From: Mantis religiosa
Taxonomy: Eukaryota; Arthropoda; Insecta; Mantodea; Mantidae
Direction of reading: 5' to 3'
Length of the DNA: 64,000 bases
NCBI GenBank assembly: GCA_030765055.1
Contig: CM060952.1
Coordinates: forward strand, 80,255,664-80,319,663
A program made the position numbers and the translations under genes. A model generated the notes under the pieces. It searched no databases and had not been told where the DNA came from. It saw nothing but the letters and a program-made list of their open reading frames with translations. Positions 11,055-20,530 of the stretch are shown in pieces; within the stretch, counting starts at the first letter, position 1; each line of letters starts with the position of its first letter.

Positions 11055-11088
11055 AAGGGCGCTTAAGTGATTGGTCATCAGCGCCCTT
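11055..11088 (-). other. 3' end hairpin of the ORF1-only LINE
   Basis: Arms AAGGGCGC (11055-11062) and GCGCCCTT (11081-11088) can pair around a loop that reads CTGATGACC in element sense plus CACTTAA. A GCGCTGATGACC hairpin near the 3' end is common in several insect I/R1-group LINEs and probably serves reverse transcriptase recognition. Confidence 0.75.
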
Positions 11089-11281
11089 ACAAAGACCAGT
11101 TCATGGTAATAGCCAAATATAAATTACTGAAAAAGGAAACAAAAAACAAAATAGCAATAAAATAAATACATCCAAATGAAAAAACAATAAAACTATAATT
11201 AACCATAAAATACCAAAAGACGTAGAAAATTCGTTTTCAATATTAACATGTTATCAAAACAAACTGCCTTTTAAGTGGTGC

Positions 11282-12627
11282 TCAAATCAGTTTGTTCCTT
11301 TTCATATGCGCCAGGTTAGTATTCTCAGCAGGTTTATCCCGCCTTTTTCTCACTGTCGTTTTGGCAGTGAGAAGAGGATTTACCTGCTCCACATCCTCAA
11401 TGGAGGAGGACAGCTTTCCTACTGGTAATTTCGTTTCGGGTCGCTCGAAACGATCGGACTCTGCGATCGGCGAGGATGAAAGCCGCCGATCGGCGTCCTC
11501 TCCAGATGATTTCTCAGAAGATGCTCTCGGAGGAGATGGTCGTGGACTTTTGCGCTGGTTTTGCTTGGTATTAGCCTTATTTTTCCTGAGAAAGTCAGTT
11601 CTTTCATATGAGGTCTTGAACTTCCTGGGCGATGCATTATATATTACTGCTACACATATTTTCGAGGTAGATGCTTTCTGCGGTGACTTGGCGGCAATGT
11701 TCTTCATAGGACTGGACTAAATTGGTGTGGTCACTGTTGTTCGTACTGGTGTCTGCTGCTCTGGCTGTGAACTTTCGGACATTACTGCCCCGTTTATGTC
11801 GCTGGTTTGTGTTGCGATTTCACGTCCAGGTACCGGCTTAGCTGCAGCTGCACTTTAAGTAACGGTCCTAGGTACAGAAGGCTGGCGAATACGCAAGAGT
11901 TTCCGAGCAAAGACGAAGGACACCCTCTCTCCTACCCGGATCTGTTGTATCGCCTTCTCCTCCATTAAACGGGAACATTCTCTTGAGCTAGATGAATAAT
12001 TAGCACTGCGGTTAACACACATTGCAGGTGAAGTACATGCTTTATCATGCTTAACTTGCCTACAGTCAACGCAAATAACAACTCCATTACATGAATCACT
12101 CGTGTGGCCAAAGCGCTGGCATTTATAACACCTCAATGGATTTGGTACACACCGCCTCACTTCAAGAGCTTCATATGCTGTCTTAATCCTTTGCGGGAAA
12201 TCTTCCCGGTCAAAGGTAAGAAATGGGATACGAGTGGGCACTAGTTCACCTCGTTCTTTGCGGTGAACTCGATATACATTTGTAACACCTTTTTCCGCCA
12301 AGCTTTCCGGAATCTCCTCATTGGACATATCGTGCAATGCACTGGTATTTACAACACCATGCGAGGAGTTTAGAGACCTATGCAATTCTACGCGCACTGG
12401 ACAGCTCGCAAGCGTATTGGTTTTCAAACATTTTCAGCCTGCGTCGGAGAAACTTCTTCAACCAGAAGCGTGGCATTGTGAGATCGAGTACATGATTTTA
12501 CAGGACCAGCAATACTATCTAAACTATTCTGAATAATGAACGGGTTCACAGTAGTAAATTCTCGACCTTCTTCAGCTCTAAAAATAACCAGATAGCGAGG
12601 ACCACAAGACACAGCTATTTCTTTCAA
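11282..12627 (-). pseudogene. LINE ORF1 (gag-like, CCHC zinc knuckles)
   Basis: Nucleic-acid-binding protein of a LINE. The first frame (12627-12424) gives an RRM-like start (PRYLVIFRAEEG). After a frameshift the main frame (12427-11855) reads RVHRKERGELVPTRIPFLTF, typical of gag-like ORF1, followed by zinc knuckles CYKCQRFGHTSDSC and CVDCRQVKHDKAC. A stop at 11855 and another before 11707 break the Ser/Arg-rich C-terminal part, which ends at 11282. Intact length would be about 440 residues. The I/Jockey-group type is supported by the tandem CCHC motifs. No ORF2 follows. Confidence 0.85.
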
Positions 12628-12930
12628 CGTTTTATTTTAGGGTTTGGCATAGGAACTTGAATGTGTTTAATCCCCCAGTTGTCCTCGCCCACCACGGAGC
12701 CCCTCATCATTAAGAGGAACCAACATCGAGGGTGTCAGTGTGACTCGGGACCACGGGATCGCCAATTCCCGTACCTACCGCAGTGGGGTCTGGCGGGACT
12801 TACTTGGAGGCTAAATACGCAGGGAAAAGGCAGTGCAATATTCTCAGGAGGTGTTTATTTGGGAAGAAGTAAGGACGGCTGGAAAGCTTGTAGGAATAGG
12901 CTTAAATGTTTGGAAGACTTTGGGAAAATT

Positions 12931-13147
12931 CACAACAGGAAATCTGGCGTCACAGCGGTAGCGGAATTCCAGTTCCCCTACCAAATAAAAGGAATAATGG
13001 AATGTGATATGATGATATCCTTAAAAGTGCTTAATTTGTGTAAAGTAAGTATAAAGTATAAAGTAAGTCGGAAAGCGCGCAGGAAGTGGTTTAAATTCAC
13101 AACAGAAAATCTGACGTTACAACGGTGGGGGAATTTCACGTCCCCAC
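12931..13147 (-). repeat. Two-copy 167-bp repeat in the LINE 5' region
   Basis: CACAACAGGAAATCTGGCGT at 12931 recurs as CACAACAGAAAATCTGACGT at 13098. Similarity extends about 25 bp to the left and 30 bp to the right. The period is 167 bp, at the 5' end of the LINE, so these look like two 5' UTR monomers. Confidence 0.6.
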
Positions 13148-13730
13148 CAAACGTTGCTCTTGCGACAGGACGTTAGGTACCTTCTCCTTTCTTTCTTCCT
13201 TAATCTTCTTTCTCTTCTTCTTTGGCAAGAGGTCAAGTTTCTTCTCATCTGTAGTTTTATTCGCCGTTAGCGAAGTCGGAGGCGATGAGAGGAGAATTTT
13301 GTCGCAGATGCACGTCCAACCATCTATCGAAGCACAGATAGTCTTCGTTCCTGAGTTGTAACCGGGGGAGACGTTAGGTTGTGCAAAGAAACCGATAGAA
13401 AGTGCTCTTTTGGCAGCAAATTAAAAAAGGCAATCAGGCTAATCCTCGTTATCTTCGGTAAGTCATTTGCTCGCTTTGAACTGAATGGAATCGAAGCTTA
13501 TATTGCAGAGGTCGAAATGCATCTTGGTGTCACAGCTGAGACATTTGACGGAAATGGATTTTCCGTCTTAGGTGTAATCGACGAATTGCAGGCTATAAGG
13601 TGTATGCCTGTATGGATGTTCTCACACGTCACAATCTTTAAACACCTTTTGTCCTTCGCAGTGCACAGAAATGTAGTTTTTGTATCCCACGCCGTATTTG
13701 CCGGCACGACTGCTGAGAGGCGATTGAGGG

Positions 13731-14360
13731 TTAAGGTTGAGGAATAATCCACATGAGGTGGTGTTCTAAGAAATGTTCTGTTTCTAGAAGGGTCTGGAAA
13801 TTGGCGCACCGCCTGTACTTAGTGAAGCGGGTGTAGTTCATGGAATCGAAAAGAACACTTGATTCGTGCTGGCGAAGAAGGTAGTTTTGGTACGCCAGGA
13901 TTCAATTTTGAACATCCGTTTCTTCCTTCTTTTGATACAGGTAGTCAGTGGTAATTCGCTGCAGGTCATACAGTGCGTTTCATTCTTGCGAGTTGAGCAA
14001 GAGGCTGCCGTCTTCCTGGACTTTGAAGGTGATGATTAGCTTTACGAAAGTGTTCTTGAACAAGAGTGAGGTGTGGTCGCAGATCTGGAATTCTTGCAAA
14101 TGTGCCTCTCATTCCTGAAGGCGTCGATGAATGATAGGTTTGCTTTCCACGAGCTTCTTCGATTCTCTCGAATCGAAGACCATGAACTGGTGCTGCTCGC
14201 ACTTGGCTATGGTTATCACCAAGTGGTGAGGTGTGGAGGGAGAGATTCCCACACTGACGAATTTAGTTTGTTGCGGGTTGAGAAAGTAGATGTGTGAAAG
14301 GGTTCCGGGAGGTGTTGGAGAGCAACGTTCTACGCAGAGTTTCCTCTTCGCTGCGGACAT
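13731..14360 (-). pseudogene. Accessory gene A, possible PC4-like DNA-binding protein
   Basis: Starts at ATG 14360 (MSAAKRKL, basic) and ends at a TAA (13731-13733), about 210 codons with stops. Two segments resemble the single-strand DNA-binding PC4 fold: a strand, then FDSRESKKLVES (about 14155) and LLLNSQE*NALYDL (about 14000). In both, the position usually held by Trp before the helix has changed (TCG and TGA). The C-terminal 60 residues (TDVQN*ILAYQNYLL ... MNYTRFTKYRRCANFQTLLE) match 53.33-53.53 kb closely, which shows this was a real gene. PC4-likeness is an inference from pattern only; the conserved end is seen directly. Confidence 0.5.
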
Positions 14361-14984
14361 TCTGGGAGGCATTTGCAGACTGAAGGAACTGGAACGGGAA
14401 ATCCGAGCGTGAAAGCGCCATCGAAAAGAAAACAAACGGGATGAAAAGAGACAAAAAAGCTGGAGCAGACACTTACCTGTTGGTATGTGTGCAGACTCCA
14501 TGATTCACTGCGAGAAAGGCCCTCCATGATACCTTTATAACAGACGAAGGGAGTGATGAAATCATATGCACAAGAGAAAGTGAGCACAAGACACTACGGA
14601 GACACCTTTTGTTAGTGGTAACAATGTACAGAGTAACTTATGTGCAAAGTTTGACACGACTGTCGAGCTCCGGAGCACTTTGCCAGGCATGCGTTTTTGT
14701 CTGTGTTTTGAACGAGGTGATCATTATGCTTATGATCGTTGATGTAAAAATTAGAAAAGAACGCATCTTTTGGATACAAAATAAAAAATAAAAAAGAATA
14801 AATAACTAAAAAACTAAAAAAAAAACTAAAAATAAAAAAGTTAGAGAATCTGTATGACTATCACACTGGCGTCTAGGGCATAATCCTCTTTAATTATTTC
14901 CTATCATTTACAGTTGTTTTTGTCATACATTTATTAGTTTTACAGATAATTCTTAGTACTAACTACTAACCCAACCTACGCTGT
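14361..14984. other. Spacer between protease and accessory cassette
   Basis: Contains an A-rich run of AAATAAAAAA-type repeats at 14778-14840 (T-rich in the element sense) and no recognisable protein. It may hold the 3' end of the capsid/protease transcript and the promoter for the cassette, but no specific signal can be named. Confidence 0.4.
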
Positions 14985-15372
14985 GGTTTCAACAGCTTAC
15001 ATTGCATATTAATACTAGCGCATCTTTCGGATAGGCCAAAGCAGAGATGGCTGAGGTAATCAATGGCGTAATGACCGCCCATGCTGCTCTTATTACCTTC
15101 CAACCTCCGGATATCTTGCGACCAGTGAGGACTGTAGTTGGCGCTGAGAACCTTTAGAAAATGAGGCGACAGCGGAGCTAGCCCATAGCTGTCGAAATAT
15201 TCTCCGTGACAGCTTGAGAGATGATTGGATCAGTATTAGCGACCACAGCTAATGGACTTTTTGATTGGCGTTTACAGAGGGTACCATATTATAGGCGAAT
15301 ACGCCTAAAAGTTAAGGGACATTGAGTATCAGATGGTCAGAAAGCGCTCTATTTGAAGCCAATTTATGATGT
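14985..15372 (-). pseudogene. Polinton cysteine protease (adenain-like)
   Basis: Virion-maturation protease of Polintons. Decayed over three frames: LLGVFAYNMVPSVNANQ matches the usual GV(Y/F)xxDxLP segment, NTDPI matches the conserved strand before the catalytic His region, and the last frame reads YFDSYGLAPLSPHFLK, then SMGGHYAIDYLSHLCFGLS. In active family members this last motif is xxCGxY; here Gly (GGC) takes the place of the catalytic Cys. The expected WxA/HW segment with the His is lost in the frameshifted region. It sits directly downstream of the major capsid gene, as in other Polintons. Confidence 0.75.
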
Positions 15373-15379
15373 GAGAATG

Positions 15380-16570
15380 GGTCGCTTAGCGTCGATTTCT
15401 AGGGTACGTTGTATTTCCGCCACCACCAGACGAATGATTGGTTCTGTCCCCTGTTTGGCAAAACCTACTTTTATAGACAGGAAGCCGTGTCCCTGACAGG
15501 AGATGTAAGATTCTTTGGCACTCATTGTCAGCAGTGAGATCGAAAGTCAAGACTGCGTACTCGGTGGGGTAGGCCTGTCTAGAAATGGAACGTCTCTCTT
15601 CTTGGAATTGAATGCTGAGGCTGACCATTGACGTATATTTGAAACAAATGCTTGTTAAAATGTTGCAGATTGTAGGGATTTTATATCGAAATCGCTGGTA
15701 TAGTACTTGTCTAGGACCATGGTCACACCACCCTCCTGGTGATTTGACATATTTAGACGTCGCTGAAGGTCACTATATTGGCCTCTTTGGAAATGGTTAG
15801 GGAGTGAAAGCCGAAGTCCTTGAGACGGTACTTGGCGTTTCTCTTTTCCAGCGCAGCCTTTTAGGCCAGCTTGATGTTTGGGGACGGCCTGGCCAGCTTT
15901 AGATGTAGTGGGGCCGACCGAATAGCGGCATACCCCTTAAAAGTGGGCGAGTGGGAAAACAGGTAGATTTGGGGAGAAGAATGGGTGATTTGATGGTGAT
16001 TCTAACGTTGTTGAGCAACAGATTGTTCTGAGTAAATAGAGTATTGGATATTGGCCCAATGAATTGCACGACCCTGTCTACTTTGGTAAATTCTTTGTGA
16101 AACAAAAAGCCTGCATTTGCGGCAAACGTATTCAAGATGGCGGGGGTGTCCATTTTCCAGATAGAGTATCTGAGCTTGGTGTTCACGACATCCTCGGAAT
16201 AATTGAGGAGGGTTTCGATGTAAGTCCTATAGGGATATTCGGCTTGAGGCATGCAGAACATGATGCTATTAAGCAACACTTCAAGCTGTTGAAGGAGGGT
16301 GTTCATGGCGTTGTTGACGAAGATGGCTTGCACGTTGTCGTACTACTCCTCTCCTTTTTCGCCGACGATGGAAACAAAAGGTCTAGAACGACGTAAGAAA
16401 GGTCGAGGTATTCGCCGGCATTTCCAGAATAATGCAAGGTGATGGAAACATATTTCTGATCGTGTTTTGAGGGTTTGCGATATTTACCGAGACATTTCGG
16501 CGTTCATCTGGAGGGGAAGATACATGAAGGGGTCCAGTCCGGGGGTCATGTAGACCACGGTTTCGGCCAT
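15380..16570 (-). pseudogene. Polinton major capsid protein (double jelly-roll)
   Basis: Begins at ATG 16570 (MAETVVYMTPGLDPFMYLP) and runs down the minus strand. Readable blocks: SGNAGEYLDLSYVVL (start of the first jelly roll), then a clean stretch in the 16333-15899 frame with KMDTPAILNTFAANAGF, TKVDRVVQFIGPISNTLF and LLLNNVRITIK, which are the hallmarks of arthropod Polinton capsid proteins annotated as F54H12.2-like. The C-terminal frame gives EYAVLTFDLTADNE, matching the conserved FDLTPD strand. Full length would be about 400-430 residues. At least three frameshifts and several stops. It follows the pX-like gene by about 80 bp. Confidence 0.8.
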
Positions 16571-16650
16571 TGCGAGAATACGTCATTCACCTTTCGTCTA
16601 ATGCGTTTCACCGTGGACTGTTTCGGCTCCGTATGTAGTAAAAGCGGGCA

Positions 16651-17057
16651 TTAAACACTACACATTTCATTTTTCGGCTTGGCCGTTTTCGTGCGCTTTA
16701 TTGTCTTGAATTGCCTGATGCCCGATCCGAGCATTGAATCAAACTTCTCGTCTTTCTTCCGCTTTAAATTGGCCCCTGCGTCCTTAAACCTGGTCCTGAA
16801 GGCTTCCTTTGGTGTCTTTCCCCCGTAGCTACGTCGGACTGCAGGTGGGCACCCACTTTGAGCGCCTCCTTGTCAATAACCTTTGCGCCGCTTTTCAAGA
16901 TCGGTAGAATGGGTCTGAAGAGGTTTCCAAGAGCAGAAAACAGACAGGTTCCGCGCTGGTAGCACTTGCCGCGGTAGAGAATGAAATCCGAATGATCTAT
17001 GGCACCTCCGGCTTGATTGAGATAGCATTGCGAGACCGTGTGCACGTCTATTACCGT
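16651..17057 (-). pseudogene. Polinton pX/pVI-like minor virion protein
   Basis: A short basic protein placed between penton and major capsid genes. It reads CYLNQAGGAIDHSDF, YQRGTCLFSALGNLFRPILP and LKSGAKVIDKEALKVGAHLQ. A frameshift near 16780 is followed by LKRKKDEKFDSMLGSGIR and a basic end, with a stop at 16651-16653. Polinton proteins of this type share the FQRGxG...LFRxxLPxLKxGAK...ALxxG pattern and resemble adenovirus core/membrane-lytic peptides. About 130 residues. The initiating codon is unclear (GTG or a lost ATG near 17045). Absent from Polinton fragment 1. Confidence 0.7.
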
Positions 17058-17065
17058 TGCTTTGG

Positions 17066-18154
17066 TCAGAAGGTGAGAACTGCATTGGAGGAAAAGCTGT
17101 CGGCAAATGGTAAGAGATCGCCATAACCGTTCCTTATATTTATGTTGATGGTCTTAATCTCTTGTTGAATGAGTAGCACCCACTTTTGAGGGAAGTAGTT
17201 TTAATTGGACATGTAAGTGTTTTTGCTTTTGTCGTATTCTGCTGACACCCTCTCGATCACTTAGGCTAAATGTGTCACCCAATATTTGCTGTGCGATCAA
17301 ATAGCAATAGAAGAACATCTCATGAGGGAACCTCATATAGCGGTCCACAAAGTGGTTTGGTTCCTTATTTTAAATGATGTTGGTGTAGGTTTCGTAATCC
17401 AGCATATTGACCATGGCGGGGGACACCACCATGCTGTGAATGATGTGAAGCAGTGGTTGGTTTCCGCTGAATCAGGCAACAGGGGTGCCGGTGGAGTTGG
17501 TTCTGCTGTTAGGGGGGTGGGCATCAGGAACAACGGAAAGCGCACTGGTTGCCGTCTTGGGCGACGGTGGAGCCGCGCCTTGAGGTTTTGGTTGTGAAAT
17601 GGATCGTCTGAACCTCTGGGTGGTTGGCATTTTCGAATTCCTATGTTCCGGTTTGGCCCGCGCATTGTCCATCATCACCTCGCTAGGGCCCATGGTGTTG
17701 CCAACGCTCACCACGTTCTCCACGTACCCATGAAAGGTAATGTCGGGCAGCTGCTGCACATGGCTGGCGGCTTCGTTATGTTAATTGTGGCTGATATCTT
17801 GCGCTCACCGTGAGTAAAGTAGATGTCCACGTGCAAAACTGCTGAATGACTGCATTTAGCAGGGCCATAAACTCCTTGGGATCGCGCACATGGCCGGCGG
17901 CATGTGCAACCTATATTTGGAGTGCATGGGCAGATTTGTCATCGTGTAGTTTGGTACCCATGTGCTGCGCGTCGCCAGCGGTCACGTTTTAAAATTTTAC
18001 CGGATACCTCACCTTGGAAAAGCCACCTCTCACTCCTGCTGCAGCACTATTCGCTCGAGCAGTATGTTGGAAAATTTGGAAGTTGTGTATCGGTAAAGTG
18101 ATACATGGAAGCGTTGCTCACGAACGTGAGGGACAAGGGCTCAGTTTTGATCAT
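17066..18154 (-). pseudogene. Polinton penton (minor capsid) protein
   Basis: Starts at ATG 18154 with LSLTFVSNASM, the same signature as the 6.45 kb copy. The GEWxVALxxVRYP strand appears as FSKVRYPVKF after a frameshift. Further down come RDPKEFMALLNAVIQQF and, at the end, MFFYCYLIAQQILGDTF. The final NGYGDLLPFADSF-type strand is in another frame before the stop at 17066-17068. Length about 360 codons, as in the other copy. The start codon overlaps the integrase stop (ATGA). Several frameshifts and stops. Capsid vertex role inferred from the family. Confidence 0.75.
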
Positions 18155-19200
18155 ATCGAAGCGAACGCCGAAGCCTGAATACAAGACTTTCAAGGATAGC
18201 CCTCCACTTCAGCAAAAGCTGCTTGTTGCGCCCCTGGCCCTGCTTTCCAAAACTGTCGATTTTGTACTTTTGAGGGAGTTTCCTCTTTAGCAACTCTTCG
18301 GTGGAAGGTTGCCGTCCATGTCATCTTCTGCGAGATTCTGGAGTTTATACACCACCGGCTGTCCTCGCACGACCTTGTCGATGAAGAATATTTCGTCTGT
18401 CCAGATTATCTCGTACCTTATGTAAACTTCAGTTTTCCCTGGAAATGGGTACGTGGTCTCCCACAGACTACTTTGGTTCCTTTTGCGCGGAAGACGCCTG
18501 TCTGAATACAATTTGTGGTACACTCACACGATTTTGGACTCTTTCACGTCCTTAAGCACAATCTTGATGGATTTACGATGTGTACTGTTCAAAGACTTGA
18601 GCAGTGCTGAAAGCACCTCCACATACCCGCAATTGCGTACGTGAAATACTTCCACATTTTCCACATTTTGGTTTTGAGTGCGCGATTGATGCGTTCAGCG
18701 TCGCTGGCTTTAACATTGTTCTTTGTAGTATAATGGTCCACGCCGTGCTTCTTCAGTAACTCGCGAAAGGTGTAGTTGGTGAACTCGGTTCCCTGGTCCG
18801 TCTGCAGCAACCTAAGGGCGGGCTCGGAGAATTTGTTGTGAAATATCGGCGCCACCTTAGACCCCAGCTTCTATTTTAGGTGTACGACTCAAGCGGACTT
18901 GGAGAAGACCCCGACGATATTAAGAATATAGGCGTAAGATTTGTTATGCTCTTTGGCGCAGTTCATAATGTTCAGGTCTACCGCCCACAGATCGTGCATA
19001 TTACTCACGTGATAATATCCGTGGCCAAGCTCTTGTTCACGTGCTTGTGCTGCGTGTAATTGCTTGGGTTTGCAGAAAGGCCTCTATGTGCCCCTTCGTC
19101 GCCTGAGGGCCTTTTGAAGCACGTTTACCGAACCAAAAATCGGTGCCCCGCTTTCGTTTAGAAACCTCTCCGCGCTTCCATTCCTTCATCGCTTACTTAT
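18151..19200 (-). pseudogene. Polinton integrase with chromodomain
   Basis: DDE integrase on the minus strand. Visible parts: a degenerate first-Asp region near 19.0 kb, LLQTDQGTEFTNYTFRELLK with the second Asp, TTKNNVKASDAERINRALK with the catalytic Glu (18855-18589 frame), then the SH3-like and IWTDEIFFIDKVVRGQPVVY segments (18523-18287), and a chromodomain end (GQGRNKQLLLKW). It ends in a TGA that overlaps the penton ATG. Frameshifts and stops are spread through it. Closely parallel to 5402-6454 but clearly diverged in sequence. Confidence 0.85.
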
Positions 19201-19280
19201 ACAGAATTCGTCACTTTCGCATATGAAGGTTATATTTTGGTCAATTCGAATTTTTTCTCTGCGACGGAGGAGTAGTTGGA

Positions 19281-19535
19281 TTATTTATTCTTCTGAGGCG
19301 ATAAAGGGTTAACCCTTGGGGTTTTAGGTAACTGCGCCAGCTCCTGCTTTACGGACACCTCGTACAAAAGGTCATTTTTATCGTCGTCGTCATCATGAAG
19401 GTAGGGCTTTCTCGCTTGTGTCAGGAGACAAATGTAGTTTCCCAATTTACATTTAAACAACCGCCACTTTTCGTCGGTTTTGGGCTGCGATGCCACGATC
19501 ATCTACCTCCCTAGCTTCATCCTGCCAGTTTAACA
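19281..19535 (-). pseudogene. Polinton small conserved protein upstream of integrase
   Basis: The frame from 19502 reads QPKTDEKWRLFKCKLGNYIC, LLTQARKPYL, an Asp run and a Lys/Pro-rich tail ending at 19281. It corresponds to 5013-5359, with part of the N-terminal helix deleted. The stop lies about 80 bp before the integrase region. Function unknown; conserved in position in both copies here. Confidence 0.55.
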
Positions 19536-19870
19536 CGAGAGTGCTACCTAGATATGCCAGCACCGGTAGAAGGAACATGGGTAAGAAACCTTTCTGATTA
19601 AGAATGTTCTTTTCCTTGAACGAAAGTTTCTTGTCGCTGAACTTCCTCCAAGAGGATTTGTGCCTCTTTAAACGATTCATGTATTATTGGGCAAATGAAC
19701 GTTACTGCTGCATAAGGTAAGCATGCAACGCAAAAAATTTGATGAGAACCCCGCTCGCGTATCTCAAGAAATTTCTACAGCTAAGGTTTCGCCTTAGCCT
19801 AGACGGTCACACTTCCATGCCGAATCGCTATGAGCGGACTGCTCAGTTTGGCGATGTCCACATTCCCCCT
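19536..19870 (-). pseudogene. Polinton small hydrophobic-tail protein
   Basis: The minus strand gives IAKLSSPLIAIRHGSV near 19850-19800 and, in a second frame (19680-19536), KKLSFKEKNILNQKGFLPMF followed by a hydrophobic stretch ending LAYLGSTLVL. This matches 4650-5012. The QKGFLP motif followed by a membrane-like segment is the family mark. The middle part is damaged. Confidence 0.6.
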
Positions 19871-19932
19871 AAATATGTTAGCAATTTAATAAAAGCTACG
19901 TTGGGAAATGCGCTTTATTTAAAAAGGGAAGC

Positions 19933-20530
19933 CTCAGTGGTCGTTCAGAACGAATAACGAGAGCGTCTCGTCCGCCAGCACTCCGGGTCGATACCTACAC
20001 CTGTCGGGCATGTATTGCGTGCAGTCCAGCACGAGATAGCTGTGCGGTTGTTTCGTGGCGTTTTCGAATACCTACCACAGAACTTAGGTTATATCTGCTG
20101 GAACAACCTCTCCATCTGCATCTTGTCCCTGTGGTTCATGAACGTCATGATGTAGCTGACGTTCAGAGAAATGGTGCTAAATTTCTGGCCCTGCGGATAC
20201 ATGTCCAGCAAAATATACACGATGCCAAAAAGCTTGCAATGGGAGACTCTGGTTAAACATTTAGACTCGTTCGTACCTCCACCCTCCAGCATTGAGGTAG
20301 TCAAGCACGACAAGGTCGTTTTCGTCCACAAAACTGCGCTCAGAAACGCCGGATTGGGTCTCGCACTCTAGGGGTAGGACTTCCAGTTTCAGCGCATACT
20401 CGGGTGGGTGGCACCAAAACACCTTGGATATGCGCTGCTTGAACATTCGGTCGGCGTTGTTCGTCAGGTTCTTGACGAAGGTGGACCTTCAACATTGGGA
20501 AGTGCTAGCTATAAGTATGGTTCTAGAAAA
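19933..20530 (-). pseudogene. Polinton genome-packaging ATPase
   Basis: Aligned with 3860-4501. The Walker A region is badly damaged (IASTSQC*RSTFVKNLT, where a GPSxCGKST loop is expected, with TGA in the loop). After it come ADRMFKQRISKVFWCHPPEY, a Walker B remnant (DLVVLDYLN), PQGQKFSTISLNVSYIMTF and the C-terminal LVLDCTQYMPDRCRYRPG. About 200 codons over three frames. It lies between PolB and the small hydrophobic protein as in fragment 1. Not functional. Confidence 0.8.

Larger units (their letters stand above)
11021..13148 (-). mobile_element. ORF1-only LINE (non-autonomous), with target site duplication
   Basis: Flanked by 8-bp direct repeats AAACGTTG at 11013-11020 and 13149-13156. 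In element sense: about 0.5 kb of 5' sequence with a repeated segment, a gag-like ORF1 (12627-11282), about 190 bp of AT-rich 3' UTR, an 8-bp-stem hairpin (11088-11055) and a short ATCATC-like tail. No endonuclease or reverse transcriptase sequence lies between ORF1 and the 3' end, so the element must have been moved by another LINE's enzyme. This resembles HAL1 in mammals or HeT-A in flies in layout only. Confidence 0.8.
10775..13745 (-). pseudogene. Accessory gene B, cysteine-rich zinc-binding-like protein split by a LINE
   Basis: The 5' part lies at about 13745-13157 and the 3' part at 11012-10775; a LINE with an 8-bp target duplication separates them, and the reading frame runs on across the empty site. 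Features in order: a Cys-containing N-terminal region (FLCTAKDKRCLKIVTC), a second Cys group (CASIDGWTCIC), a Lys/Arg-rich stretch (LPKKKRKKIKEERKEK) that could be a nuclear signal, the HCSFCFHPTCSC cluster, and a C-terminal helix (FYEDLAELNRQIQQL). The other copy (53570-54043) keeps HCSYCFPPLCSC and LYEDLSELSAQIQEL. The paired CxxC/CxC suggests zinc binding, RING-like at best. Several frameshifts. The start is uncertain and probably overlaps the end of the PC4-like gene. Confidence 0.5.

Noticed and set aside
11292..11720. 142-codon plus-strand ORF
   Set aside because: Antisense of the Ser/Arg-rich C-terminal part of the LINE ORF1.
15612..16396. Plus-strand ORFs of 62 and 110 codons
   Set aside because: Shadows of the major capsid protein read on the minus strand.
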